In this document: piece by piece, positions 41,629-48,894 of the stretch | Numbering within the stretch: the first letter of the stretch is position 1 | How the letters are laid out: the number at the start of each line of letters is the position of its first letter | Assembly (NCBI GenBank): GCA_004020645.1 | Contig: SAQL01000040.1 | Coordinates: 1 to 48,894, forward strand | DNA length: 48,894 bases | Source of the DNA: Mesorhizobium sp. | GTDB taxonomy: Bacteria > Pseudomonadota > Alphaproteobacteria > Rhizobiales > Rhizobiaceae | Direction of reading: 5' to 3' | Notes under the pieces: model-generated | The model's input: the letters and a program-made list of their open reading frames with translations, nothing else | Told to the model about the DNA's origin: nothing | Database searches by the model: none | Position numbers and translations under genes: made by a program

Positions 41629-42090
41629 ATGAAACCTTTCACAATCGACACGACCAACGGCATATGCGCCGCGCTGTTCATCTTTCTCGGTGGATTTTTC
41701 GCGCTGCAGTCGCTCGACCTCGAAATCGGCACCGCCTTCCGGATGGGACCGGGCTATTTCCCGCTGGTGCTGGCAATCGTCCTGATCCTGCTTGGCGTCG
41801 TCATCCTCATCGAAGCGGTGCGCTTCGAGAGCGAGCCGATCGGCCATATAGCCTGGCGCGGCATGCTGTTCATCCTCCCTGCCCCGATCTTCTTCGGCCT
41901 GACCGTACGCGGCCTCGGCTTTCTCCCCTCGATCTTCCTGACGGCGCTGATCGCATCCTTTGCCAGCGGCCGCATGAGGCCGCTGACCGCACTCGTGCTC
42001 TCCGCTTGCCTGACGCTGTTTGCGTTCCTCGTCTTCAGCTATGCGCTCGGCCTGCCGTTCCGGCGCTTCGGCCCGTGGTTGGCAATGTGA
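41629..42090 (+). CDS. tctB: Tripartite tricarboxylate-type transporter, small permease subunit (TctB)
   Basis: 153 residues with four likely membrane segments: GICAALFIFLGGFFALQSL, FPLVLAIVLILLGVVILI, GMLFILPAPIFFGLTVRGL, and a C-terminal pair around ALVLSACLTLFAFLVFSYAL. FRMGPGYFP after the first segment is the family-typical turn. The subunit has an accessory role beside TctA. GGGAGGAC precedes the ATG at 41629; an in-frame codon at 41557 falls in the hairpin and is rejected. It ends 11 bp before tctA. Confidence 0.92.
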   Translation: MKPFTIDTTNGICAALFIFLGGFFALQSLDLEIGTAFRMGPGYFPLVLAIVLILLGVVILIEAVRFESEPIGHIAWRGMLFILPAPIFFGLTVRGLGFLPSIFLTALIASFASGRMRPLTALVLSACLTLFAFLVFSYALGLPFRRFGPWLAM

Positions 42091-42101
42091 GGGCGATGAA
42101 C

Positions 42102-43610
42102 ATGGAACTCCTCGACAACCTCACGCTCGGCTTTTCGACGGCCACGTCGCTGGCTAATCTCGGATTCTGCCTGATCGGCGTCCTTCTCGGCACGCTGATC
42201 GGCGTCCTGCCCGGCATCGGCGCCACCGCGACCATCGCCATGCTGTTGCCGATCACCTTCCAGATCGGCGACCCGGTCTCCTCCCTGATCATGCTCGCCG
42301 GCATCTATTACGGCGCGCAATATGGCGGCTCGACCACCGCCATCCTCATCAACATGCCCGGCGAATCCTCGTCAGCCGTCACCGCAATCGACGGCTACCA
42401 GATGGCCAAGAACGGCCGCGCCGGGGCGGCGCTCGCGATCGCGGCGATAGGCTCGTTCTTCGCCGGCACGGTGTCGACCTTCCTCGTCGCCATCTTTGCC
42501 CCGCCGCTGACGGCGATCGCGCTGCAATTCGGCGCAGCCGAGTATTTTTCGCTGATGATCGTCGGCCTCGTCTCGTCCGTCGCGCTCGCCCACGGCTCGA
42601 TTGTCAAGGCGCTGGCGATGGTCGTGCTCGGCCTGCTGCTCGGCATTGTCGGCACCGACATCTACACCGGCACGCCGCGCTTCACGCTTGGCATCAGCGA
42701 ATATGCCGACGGGCTGAATTTCGTCGCGGTGGCGGTCGGCGTCTTCGGCGTCGCCGAGATATTGCGCAACCTCGAAAACGAGCATGAGCGCTCCGTGATG
42801 ATCCGAAGGGTCTCCGGCCTGATGCCGACCCGCGAGGACTTTCGCCGCATGGCGGCGCCGATCGTGCGCGGAACGATCATCGGTTCGGCGCTCGGCATCC
42901 TGCCGGGAGGCGGCGCGATCCTTGCAGCCTTTGCCTCCTACACGGTCGAAAAGCGCATATCGAATAACCCGGGGGAATTCGGCAAGGGCGCCGTCGAAGG
43001 CGTCGCCGGACCGGAATCGGCCAACAATGCCGGTGCGCAGACCTCCTTCATCCCGATGCTGACGCTCGGCATTCCGGCCAACCCAGTCATGGCGCTGATG
43101 ATCGGCGCGATGATCATCCAGGGCATCGTGCCCGGCCCCAATGTCGCGATCGAACAGCCGGCGCTGTTTTGGGGCATAATCGCCTCGATGTGGATCGGCA
43201 ATCTGATGCTGATCATCTTGAATCTGCCGCTGATCGGGCTTTGGGTGAAACTCCTGACGATCCCCTATTACGTGCTCTTCCCGATCATCATGGCGTTCTG
43301 CTCGATCGGCGTTTACAGCGTCAACACCAACATCTACGACCTCTACGCCGTAGCCTTCTTCGGCTTCCTCGGCTACCTCCTGACCAAGCTGCGCTGCGAA
43401 CCCGCGCCGCTGCTGCTCGGCTTCGTGCTCGGGCCGCTGCTCGAGGAAAACCTGCGCCGCGCCATGATTCTCGCGCGCGGCGACCCGACCACCTTCGTCA
43501 CCAGGCCGATCAGCGCCGGCCTGCTCTTCATCGCGTTCGCCGTGCTCGTCATCGTCTTCCTGCCGGCGGTCAAGAAAAAGCGCGAAGAGGTGTTTGTGGA
43601 GGAGAATTAA
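42102..43610 (+). CDS. tctA: Tripartite tricarboxylate-type transporter, large permease subunit (TctA)
   Basis: 502 residues with about eleven membrane segments. Signature stretches are FCLIGVLLGTLIGVLPGIGA, YYGAQYGGSTTAILINMPGE, SSAVTAIDGYQMAKNGRAGA, and the second-half repeat GSALGILPGGGAILAAFASY with EGVAGPESANNAGAQTSFIP. It moves the substrate across the inner membrane using the ion gradient. The ATG at 42102 has GAGGG 8 nt upstream; ATG 42096 in the same frame is an alternative. The stop codon is the first base of repeat copy 3, which lies between this gene and the convergent ABC operon. Confidence 0.95.
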   Translation: MELLDNLTLGFSTATSLANLGFCLIGVLLGTLIGVLPGIGATATIAMLLPITFQIGDPVSSLIMLAGIYYGAQYGGSTTAILINMPGESSSAVTAIDGYQMAKNGRAGAALAIAAIGSFFAGTVSTFLVAIFAPPLTAIALQFGAAEYFSLMIVGLVSSVALAHGSIVKALAMVVLGLLLGIVGTDIYTGTPRFTLGISEYADGLNFVAVAVGVFGVAEILRNLENEHERSVMIRRVSGLMPTREDFRRMAAPIVRGTIIGSALGILPGGGAILAAFASYTVEKRISNNPGEFGKGAVEGVAGPESANNAGAQTSFIPMLTLGIPANPVMALMIGAMIIQGIVPGPNVAIEQPALFWGIIASMWIGNLMLIILNLPLIGLWVKLLTIPYYVLFPIIMAFCSIGVYSVNTNIYDLYAVAFFGFLGYLLTKLRCEPAPLLLGFVLGPLLEENLRRAMILARGDPTTFVTRPISAGLLFIAFAVLVIVFLPAVKKKREEVFVEEN

Positions 43611-43712
43611 TGTATGTCGCGCAAAAGTGCGCAGCGGTTTTGCGATAACGACATGCATAAAAACAACACCTAAAGCGCGTTGCATGAGGCCGGTCAAACG
43701 CGACGCGCTTTA
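43608..43712 (+). repeat. Dispersed double-hairpin repeat, copy 3 of 3
   Basis: Same element as at 4122-4226 and 38649-38754, again starting with the TAA stop of the preceding gene. Hairpin A has TGTATGTCG against CGACATGCA (one G-U pair) with CGCAAAA/TTTTGCG inside. Hairpin B has TAAAGCGCGTTGC against GCGACGCGCTTTA, again with one G-U pair. Here it lies between convergent operons and ends 7 bp before the ABC ATPase stop codon, so it could terminate both. Confidence 0.9.
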
Positions 43713-43719
43713 GCGAGAG

Positions 43720-44796
43720 TCACGCGGCCGCCTGGCTATAGGCGCGGCGGCCGATGCGGGCTCCGGTTTCCGAATCGAACAGGAAGACGGCGGCGTCCTG
43801 GAAGGTGATGCCGATCGGCTCATCCATATCGTAATGCGCCGATTTGTCGGCCTTGACGGTCACGGTAGCGCCACCGAACTGGCAGGTGATCAAGGTGTGA
43901 TCGCCGATCAGTTCCACAGCGTAGACCCGCGCCGCGATCTTGCCCTCCGACGGGCCCGTGACCCGGCAATCCTCCGGCCGGAGTCCGGCAGTGACCTTGT
44001 TCCGGCTTTCGGCGACGCTGGTCGCAAATCGTCCTTCCGCGCAGGCGAAGGTACCCTCGACCAGCTCGCCCTGGAGAAAATTCATCGGCGGCGAGCCGAT
44101 GAAGCCGGCGACGAACAGGTTCGCCGGATCGTCATAGATCTGTCGGGGCGTCGCGATCTGCTGCACGACGCCGCGATTCATGATGGCAACACGGTGAGCC
44201 AGGGTCATGGCCTCGATCTGGTCGTGGGTGACGTAGATCGTCGTCACGCCCAGATCGGCCTGCAGGCGTTTCAGCTCCGAGCGCATGTAGCCGCGCAGCT
44301 TGGCGTCGAGATTGGAGAGCGGCTCGTCCATTAGGAAGACGCTCGGCCGCCGCACCATGGCGCGGGCGAGCGCGATGCGCTGCCGCTGACCGCCGGAAAG
44401 CTGCCGTGGATAGCGATCGAGAAACTCCTCAAGGTGGACCTTGACTGCGGCGCTGCGGACGGAGGCGTCGCGTTCGGCGCGCGGCACGCCCCGCAGCTTC
44501 AGCGGATATGCGATGTTCTCCGCAACCGTCATGTGCGGATAGAGCGCGTAAGACTGGAACACCATCGCCACGTCGCGATACTTGGGCAGCACGTGGGTGA
44601 CGTCGCGGTCGCCGATGAGGACGCGACCGGAACTCACCGATTCAAGCCCGGCGACCATGCGCAGCGCCGTCGTCTTGCCGCAGCCCGAAGGGCCGAGCAG
44701 CACCAGGAACTCGCCGTCCTCGATCTCCAGGTCGAGCCCTTTGACCACCTCGACCGCGCCGAAGGACTTGTAGATATCGGACAGCGTGACCCGCAT
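43720..44796 (-). CDS. Sugar ABC transporter ATPase (MalK/UgpC type)
   Basis: 358 residues. Walker A GPSGCGKTTALRMVAG, Q-loop VFQSYALYPHMTVAENIAYP, signature LSGGQRQRIALARAM and Walker B VFLMDEPLSNLDAKLR are complete, and VTHDQIEAMTLAHRVAIMNR supplies the switch histidine. A C-terminal regulatory (TOBE-like) domain starts near residue 240. The start at 44796 (MRVTLSDIYKSFG) is 5 bp after the permease stop; a longer frame from 44916 would overlap the permease and is rejected. It is the last gene of the ABC operon. It energises uptake of a sugar or polyol; the substrate is unknown. Confidence 0.95.
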   Translation of the reverse strand: MRVTLSDIYKSFGAVEVVKGLDLEIEDGEFLVLLGPSGCGKTTALRMVAGLESVSSGRVLIGDRDVTHVLPKYRDVAMVFQSYALYPHMTVAENIAYPLKLRGVPRAERDASVRSAAVKVHLEEFLDRYPRQLSGGQRQRIALARAMVRRPSVFLMDEPLSNLDAKLRGYMRSELKRLQADLGVTTIYVTHDQIEAMTLAHRVAIMNRGVVQQIATPRQIYDDPANLFVAGFIGSPPMNFLQGELVEGTFACAEGRFATSVAESRNKVTAGLRPEDCRVTGPSEGKIAARVYAVELIGDHTLITCQFGGATVTVKADKSAHYDMDEPIGITFQDAAVFLFDSETGARIGRRAYSQAAA

Positions 44797-44801
44797 ACTG
44801 A

Positions 44802-45848
44802 CTAGCCCTTCACTGCGCCGACCAGAAGCCCGCGCGCGATGTGCTTCTGCAGGATGCTGGAGATGACGATCACGGGGGCGATCATCACGGTGATCAAGAC
44901 CGACATGTTCCACCATTGCGGGCCGCGGGTCGTGTTCTGTGCCGATACCAGCACTGGCATGGTCTGCGCGTCGACATTGGAAAGGAACAGGGCCAGCAGA
45001 TACTCGTTCCAGGCAAGGATCAGAACCAGCAGGAAGGTCGCAACCAGGCCGGACCGCACCAGCGGCAGCGCGATGGTGAAGAACACGCGGAACTTGGAGG
45101 CTCCATCTATTTGTGCACTCTCCTCAAGGTCGAGCGGGATGCCGGCGAAGAAATCGCGCGTCAGCCACACGACGATCGGCAGGTTGATGGCGGTGTAGGT
45201 GGCGATCAGCGCCACCTGCGTGTCAAGCAGTCGCATCTGCTGGAACATCACGTAGATCGGCAACACGGCGACGATCGGCGGCATGATGCGGTTCGAGATG
45301 ATCCAGAACTCAATGTCGTTGTTACCGACCGCAAGCTGCGTGCGTCCAACGAGCGTGAACAGCGCAATGATGAAGAGAGCGGCTGCCACGACAATGGCGA
45401 TCTCCCACCGCACGCCGAAAGTGGCCACCGCCACAATGATTGCGGTGAGCAGGATCAAGAAAATTGCAACGGCGGCGAGCTTCACCTGGAAGCGGATACG
45501 CACGAGCGCGTAGGCCGCGAGCGAGCCGATCAGGACTGCGAGCAGCGTGCTGGCCACCGCGACGACGACGGAATTCATATAAGGGCGCAGTGTGTAATTC
45601 TGCACGAGCATGAAATCCCATGCCTGCAGCGAAGGGGCAAAGTCGACGAACGGGAGATAGAACGGCCCATTGTCGACCTCGCCAGGCCCCTTGAAGGAGG
45701 TGATCAACACCCAATAGAGCGGAATCACCACAACCAGCGCCCACAGGAACAGCAGCGCATAGGTCACGACCCTGGCGACCGGCGCCTGGCTGTCGATCGA
45801 AGCCGGCTCGAACAGCCGGCGCGCCAGTGAGCGCGGCTCGGCGCTCAT
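44802..45848 (-). CDS. Sugar ABC transporter permease (MalG type) with extra hydrophobic insert
   Basis: 348 residues; family members usually have 270 to 300. The core includes YMNSVVVAVASTLLAVLIGS, the MPPIVAVLPIYVMF stretch and the cytoplasmic EAA loop DLEESAQIDGASKFRVFFTI for ATPase contact. Between RIRFQVK (about 117-123) and NRIMPP (about 186-191), where relatives have a short link, about 55 additional residues form two hydrophobic stretches (about 124-143 and 148-167). The upstream permease has a comparable insert. The ATG at 45848 overlaps the upstream stop (ATGA). Confidence 0.92.
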   Translation of the reverse strand: MSAEPRSLARRLFEPASIDSQAPVARVVTYALLFLWALVVVIPLYWVLITSFKGPGEVDNGPFYLPFVDFAPSLQAWDFMLVQNYTLRPYMNSVVVAVASTLLAVLIGSLAAYALVRIRFQVKLAAVAIFLILLTAIIVAVATFGVRWEIAIVVAAALFIIALFTLVGRTQLAVGNNDIEFWIISNRIMPPIVAVLPIYVMFQQMRLLDTQVALIATYTAINLPIVVWLTRDFFAGIPLDLEESAQIDGASKFRVFFTIALPLVRSGLVATFLLVLILAWNEYLLALFLSNVDAQTMPVLVSAQNTTRGPQWWNMSVLITVMIAPVIVISSILQKHIARGLLVGAVKG

Positions 45849-46984
45849 GCTTCGAACCGGCGCGCCGGCCGGACCACGAAGTTGAAGAACGAGACGCATA
45901 CGATGGTCGAGATGAAGAGCAGCATGTAGCCGATAGCGGCCGAGCCGCCGAGATCCTGGGTGCGCCAGGAAATGAAGGAATGGAGCGTCATCGATTCCGT
46001 CGCCAGGCCAGGGCCGCCGCCGGTGAGCACGTTCGGCAGGTCGATGATCTTGAAAGCCTCGATAAGCCGGATCAGCACGACGGTAGCGGCAATCGGCGCG
46101 ATTGCAGGCCAGGTAATGTCGCGAAAAATCTGAAAGCCGTTGGCCCCGTCGAGCCGCGCCGCCTCGACCTGATCGCGCGGCTGGTTCTCAATGGCCGCCA
46201 GCAGCACGATGAACATGAACGGCGTCCACTGCCAGGTGTCGCCGACCAACACCATGAGCCGCGCCGACCAGGCCTCTGTGGCCCATGACCACTCGCTGAT
46301 GCCGAAAGCGCGCACGATCGGGGCGAAAGGACCCTTCTGCATGTCGGCGAGCATGCGAAATGTGTAGGCGATGCCGACCGGGGTCACCATCAGCGGGATG
46401 AAGAAGAGGACGCGAAAGAAATTCCGGCCGCGGATCGGCTGGCCGCACAGGAGCGCAAGGCCCAGCCCCAGTGCGAACTGCACGGACACGCCGACGAAGA
46501 CGTAGAGAAGCGTGTTGACGACAGTCCCTGGCACGCCGCCCGGTGCCATGGTGGCCAGTGCAAGCACCGCCAGGCCCATCGCCATTGCCGTCGCGAGAAG
46601 GCGACCAGCCGTGCCGACGATGGTCGGCCTGCCACGCCGGAGATAGCGGGCAAGAAGAAAAAGCAGCCCTGCCGCGATAAATGCCAGCAAAGCCCATTGG
46701 ACAAAGCCGAACGTGCCGAACTTGCCGAGCAGGTGATACTGCTGTGAGCCGACCAGCAGCTTGCGGAAGTTCAAAAGTCCGATGAATTTCAGCGTGAATC
46801 CGCCCGACGCGAGCGCAAAGCGCGAAAGCGCGAGATAGGCCGAGATGATGAGCGGAAAAATCGCGAAGCAGAGAAGCACGATGACGGCTGGCAGCACCAT
46901 GATCCGGCCCGAGTGACCGTCCAGCCATTCGGCCCAGCTACGGCGGTCGGCAGCTTCTGGCATCGTGTCGGTTGTGGTCATCAT
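45845..46984 (-). CDS. Sugar ABC transporter permease (MalF type) with extra hydrophobic insert
   Basis: 379 residues, against about 290 to 310 in most relatives. After the first membrane segment (about 28-52) and the usual GLLNFRKLL stretch, about 60 residues with two extra hydrophobic segments (about 96-113 and 127-147) precede the normal continuation TVVNTLLYVFVGVSVQFALG. The EAA loop reads DQVEAARLDGANGFQIFRDI. Start at 46984 or the adjoining ATG at 46981; neither has a strong ribosome site. It lies 71 bp downstream of the binding-protein gene, with an intervening hairpin, and its stop overlaps the start of the second permease. Confidence 0.92.
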   Translation of the reverse strand: MMTTTDTMPEAADRRSWAEWLDGHSGRIMVLPAVIVLLCFAIFPLIISAYLALSRFALASGGFTLKFIGLLNFRKLLVGSQQYHLLGKFGTFGFVQWALLAFIAAGLLFLLARYLRRGRPTIVGTAGRLLATAMAMGLAVLALATMAPGGVPGTVVNTLLYVFVGVSVQFALGLGLALLCGQPIRGRNFFRVLFFIPLMVTPVGIAYTFRMLADMQKGPFAPIVRAFGISEWSWATEAWSARLMVLVGDTWQWTPFMFIVLLAAIENQPRDQVEAARLDGANGFQIFRDITWPAIAPIAATVVLIRLIEAFKIIDLPNVLTGGGPGLATESMTLHSFISWRTQDLGGSAAIGYMLLFISTIVCVSFFNFVVRPARRFEA

Positions 46985-47010
46985 AACCCGGGAAAGTGTG
47001 GCAGGCACGA

Positions 47011-47041
47011 GACCCGGCGCGGACCGATGCCACGCCGGGTC
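47011..47041 (-). terminator. Intercistronic hairpin between binding-protein and permease genes
   Basis: GACCCGGCG (47011-47019) pairs with CGCCGGGTC (47033-47041) over a 13-nt loop, 15 bp after the binding-protein gene in the direction of transcription. No T-tract follows. It probably limits read-through or protects the upstream message, like the hairpin between tctC and tctB. Confidence 0.5.
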
Positions 47042-47055
47042 GATTTGCTTGACGC

Positions 47056-48528
47056 CTATTTGGCGCCGATAGTCGCCTTGTAAAGTTTGAGCTGCTCGTC
47101 TTTGCCAATCTCTTCGTTCAGCTCATTCCAGCCTTCCTCGACCGCCGCGACGGTCGCTTCCTTGTCGATTTCGCCGGCGAGGAAGCGCGACACCGCCTCG
47201 TCGAGCACGACCTGCTGGTACTTCTGATTTTGCGGGATGCGCAGGTCGAGGATCATATTCGGGCTGCTCATGCTGTCGTTGATCGCGCCCAGGTAGATTT
47301 TAGCCTCCTCCTCGCTCATGCCTGCTTTCTTCCAAAGGTCGCTGTAGCTGAGCTGCGAGGTGCGATACGGGTTAAAGCCGGTGCCGCCGACGGTCACGTC
47401 GGCATTCGACTGTGCCGGCTGCGTCATGAACGAGAAGTAGGCGTAGGCGGCGTCCTTCACCTTCGGATCGGCCGCCGCGTTGATGCCGCCGCCCCAGCCG
47501 CCAAAGGCGGCGAACGGCGCATGGTTCACGCCGTCGATCGCGTGCGGGCAGTTTTCTGCCGTACAGGCCTCCAGCTTGCCGGTGTCCCAGTTCAGGACCT
47601 CCTTGGATCCGGGCATGATCGCCGCCCCCCATTTGCCAATCACCTTGGACTGCTTCGGATCGATCGAGATCGTGCCTACATCACCCCAGTCGAGGTTCAG
47701 CGCGCAGCGGCCGGAAGCGAAGAGCGGCCTTGTATCGCTGACGTCGAGGTTCAGCTCGTCCGGTGGGCCGTACTTGGTCGATTCAGCCAGGAAGTCGAGC
47801 GCCTTGCGGAAGGCTTCGTTGTTGACGAGCGGTGTCATGTCCTTGGTGTTGAAGAAAGTGCCCTGGCTGGTTCCCTTGGACTGGGTCATCGAGCCGACCA
47901 CATCGGTGACGAACCAATAGCTCTGCGCGTTGCGCTTCTTGGCGATGCACGAGCCGAAATCCGGCGTGCCATCGCCGCTCATGTCCTTGCCATGCGTGGC
48001 CTTGGCGACCTCGAGATACTCGTCCCAGGTTTTCGGCACCGCCAGGCCGGCCGCTTCCAGCACGTCCTTGCGGTAGTACATCATGTGGAAGTCGCCATCG
48101 AGCGTGATCATGTAGGTCTTGCCGCTGTACTTCTCTGAGAAGTCCCGGAAGAACGCGCCCACATCGTCCTGCTGGATGTCCTTGTCGGCCTCGACCCGCG
48201 GCGTCAGGTCCTCGAGGTAGCCGCCGGCAATGTAGTCGACCATCCATTGCGGGGCGAACACGCCGGCGTCGACCGAGTTGGTGCCGCTCGCCCAGTCGGT
48301 GAGGATCTTTTGATAGAGATCCGAGAAGGGCACTGCGATGACATTGATTTTGGCGCCGGTGAGCGCTTCGAACTCGGGCGCGCGCCTCTGCAGCGGCTCC
48401 TGAATCGCACCGGTCTGCGTAATGACGTTCACGGTAACTCCCGCAAACGGCTTGTCCTGGGCAAAGGCAGGCGCGCCAACCAGCGCGGCAAAAGCCGAAA
48501 AACCGGCCAGAAAGACCCCAATTCTCAT
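47056..48528 (-). CDS. Sugar ABC transporter, extracellular solute-binding protein (family 1)
   Basis: 490 residues, somewhat longer than the usual 410-440. The signal peptide (MRIGVFLAGFSAFAALVGAP, cut after AFA near QDKP) precedes a binding domain with TVNVITQTGAIQEPLQ, VPFSDLYQKILTDWASGTN, KTYMITLDGDFHMMYYRKDV and a later HAPFAAFGGWGGGINAAAD. It captures the sugar in the periplasm for the two permeases downstream. GGAGGAAG lies 5 nt before the ATG at 48528; an in-frame extension to 48621 has no signal-peptide logic and is rejected. It is the first certain gene of the leftward ABC operon. Confidence 0.95.
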   Translation of the reverse strand: MRIGVFLAGFSAFAALVGAPAFAQDKPFAGVTVNVITQTGAIQEPLQRRAPEFEALTGAKINVIAVPFSDLYQKILTDWASGTNSVDAGVFAPQWMVDYIAGGYLEDLTPRVEADKDIQQDDVGAFFRDFSEKYSGKTYMITLDGDFHMMYYRKDVLEAAGLAVPKTWDEYLEVAKATHGKDMSGDGTPDFGSCIAKKRNAQSYWFVTDVVGSMTQSKGTSQGTFFNTKDMTPLVNNEAFRKALDFLAESTKYGPPDELNLDVSDTRPLFASGRCALNLDWGDVGTISIDPKQSKVIGKWGAAIMPGSKEVLNWDTGKLEACTAENCPHAIDGVNHAPFAAFGGWGGGINAAADPKVKDAAYAYFSFMTQPAQSNADVTVGGTGFNPYRTSQLSYSDLWKKAGMSEEEAKIYLGAINDSMSSPNMILDLRIPQNQKYQQVVLDEAVSRFLAGEIDKEATVAAVEEGWNELNEEIGKDEQLKLYKATIGAK

Positions 48529-48894
48529 CAGACTTCCTCCCGTGTTGACCGGGACTTGTTCTGCGAAAACCAAGCCGCCGGTATCTCCCCGTCGGCTGCC
48601 GTCGCCAGAGCACGGCACCAACGCTCCTCAAGCACAATATCGGCATCGCGCAGCGAGTCCAGTGCCTTGCCGCTAGGTAAGGTGAGGTGGCCCAGCGGGC
48701 TTCCCGGCTACGCCCAAAAGCATGCCTCGGGCGTGACCCTGCGCTGCGCAGCGGCTTCGAGCGCGCCGACGGGAGACCGCTAGTTGCTCTGCGCAGGAAC
48801 TTTTTTTGACTGACGGTCGCGCTGCCGGCCGGCCTGCAGCCACCATCTCTGACGCTGGTGATTAGCCACAGGGCCCCATGCCTTCGTCATCCTA
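48529..48894. other. Upstream region of the ABC operon with a possible gene remnant
   Basis: 366 bp with no certain gene. On the minus strand a frame of 59 codons without a clear start ends in a TGA that overlaps the binding-protein ATG (TGATG). Its reading (for example ALDSLRDADIVLEERWCRAL) looks protein-like, but an in-frame TAG closes it after about 59 codons. It may be the degenerate end of a gene lying beyond the window edge, or chance. Confidence 0.35.

Overview
The window looks like a chromosomal segment of a high-GC alphaproteobacterium of the order Rhizobiales, most likely Mesorhizobium or a close relative. The reasons are the rhizobial-type small stress proteins, the prkA/yeaH/spoVR operon, the caa3-type oxidase with a subunit I+III fusion, and two kinds of non-coding repeat that I associate with Mesorhizobium intergenic DNA. 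This placement comes from recognition, not from a database search. I see no rRNA, tRNA, CRISPR array, insertion sequence, integrase or phage gene.

Region A (1-18.75 kb) is a stress and energy block. It holds a phosphoketolase cut by the window edge, a two-domain protein-repair methyltransferase/erythromycin-esterase-like fusion, several small rhizobial proteins, the prkA-yeaH-spoVR operon (stress kinase, von Willebrand-like protein, SpoVR), a DUF2267 protein, and a six-gene respiratory operon. That operon encodes subunit II fused to cytochrome c, fused subunit I+III, a small membrane protein, a CtaG-type assembly factor, a membrane-anchored triheme cytochrome c and a GSDH-family sugar dehydrogenase. 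Five intergenic sites in this block read GGAAC-N16/17-NGTT. This resembles the promoter of the alphaproteobacterial general-stress sigma factor EcfG, so much of the block may be one general-stress regulon.

Region B (18.8-38.7 kb) is a polysaccharide (exopolysaccharide or capsule) locus. It has a CelD-like acyltransferase with a sterol-desaturase-family hydroxylase, a heparinase II/III-family lyase, a secreted GH5 glycosidase, an asparagine-synthetase-type amidotransferase, two GT4 glycosyltransferases, a Wzx flippase, a WecB-WecC-WecG set for making and transferring N-acetylmannosaminuronate, a GINT1-like beta-propeller protein, a VpsF/Wzy-like polymerase and a kinase-less Wzz-type chain-length regulator. 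The set suggests a Wzx/Wzy-dependent polymer containing ManNAcA, possibly amidated. No initiating phosphosugar transferase, outer-membrane export protein or tyrosine kinase is present.

Region C (38.9-48.5 kb) is a sugar-acid uptake and catabolism block. It has mannonate dehydratase (uxuA), a complete tripartite tricarboxylate-type transporter (tctC-tctB-tctA) and a convergent ABC sugar transporter (binding protein, two permeases, ATPase). Both ABC permeases carry unusual extra hydrophobic segments.

Three copies of a ~105-bp double-hairpin repeat begin exactly at the stop codons of the Pcm fusion gene, a glycosyltransferase gene and tctA. A separate perfect 48-bp inverted repeat lies between uxuA and tctC.
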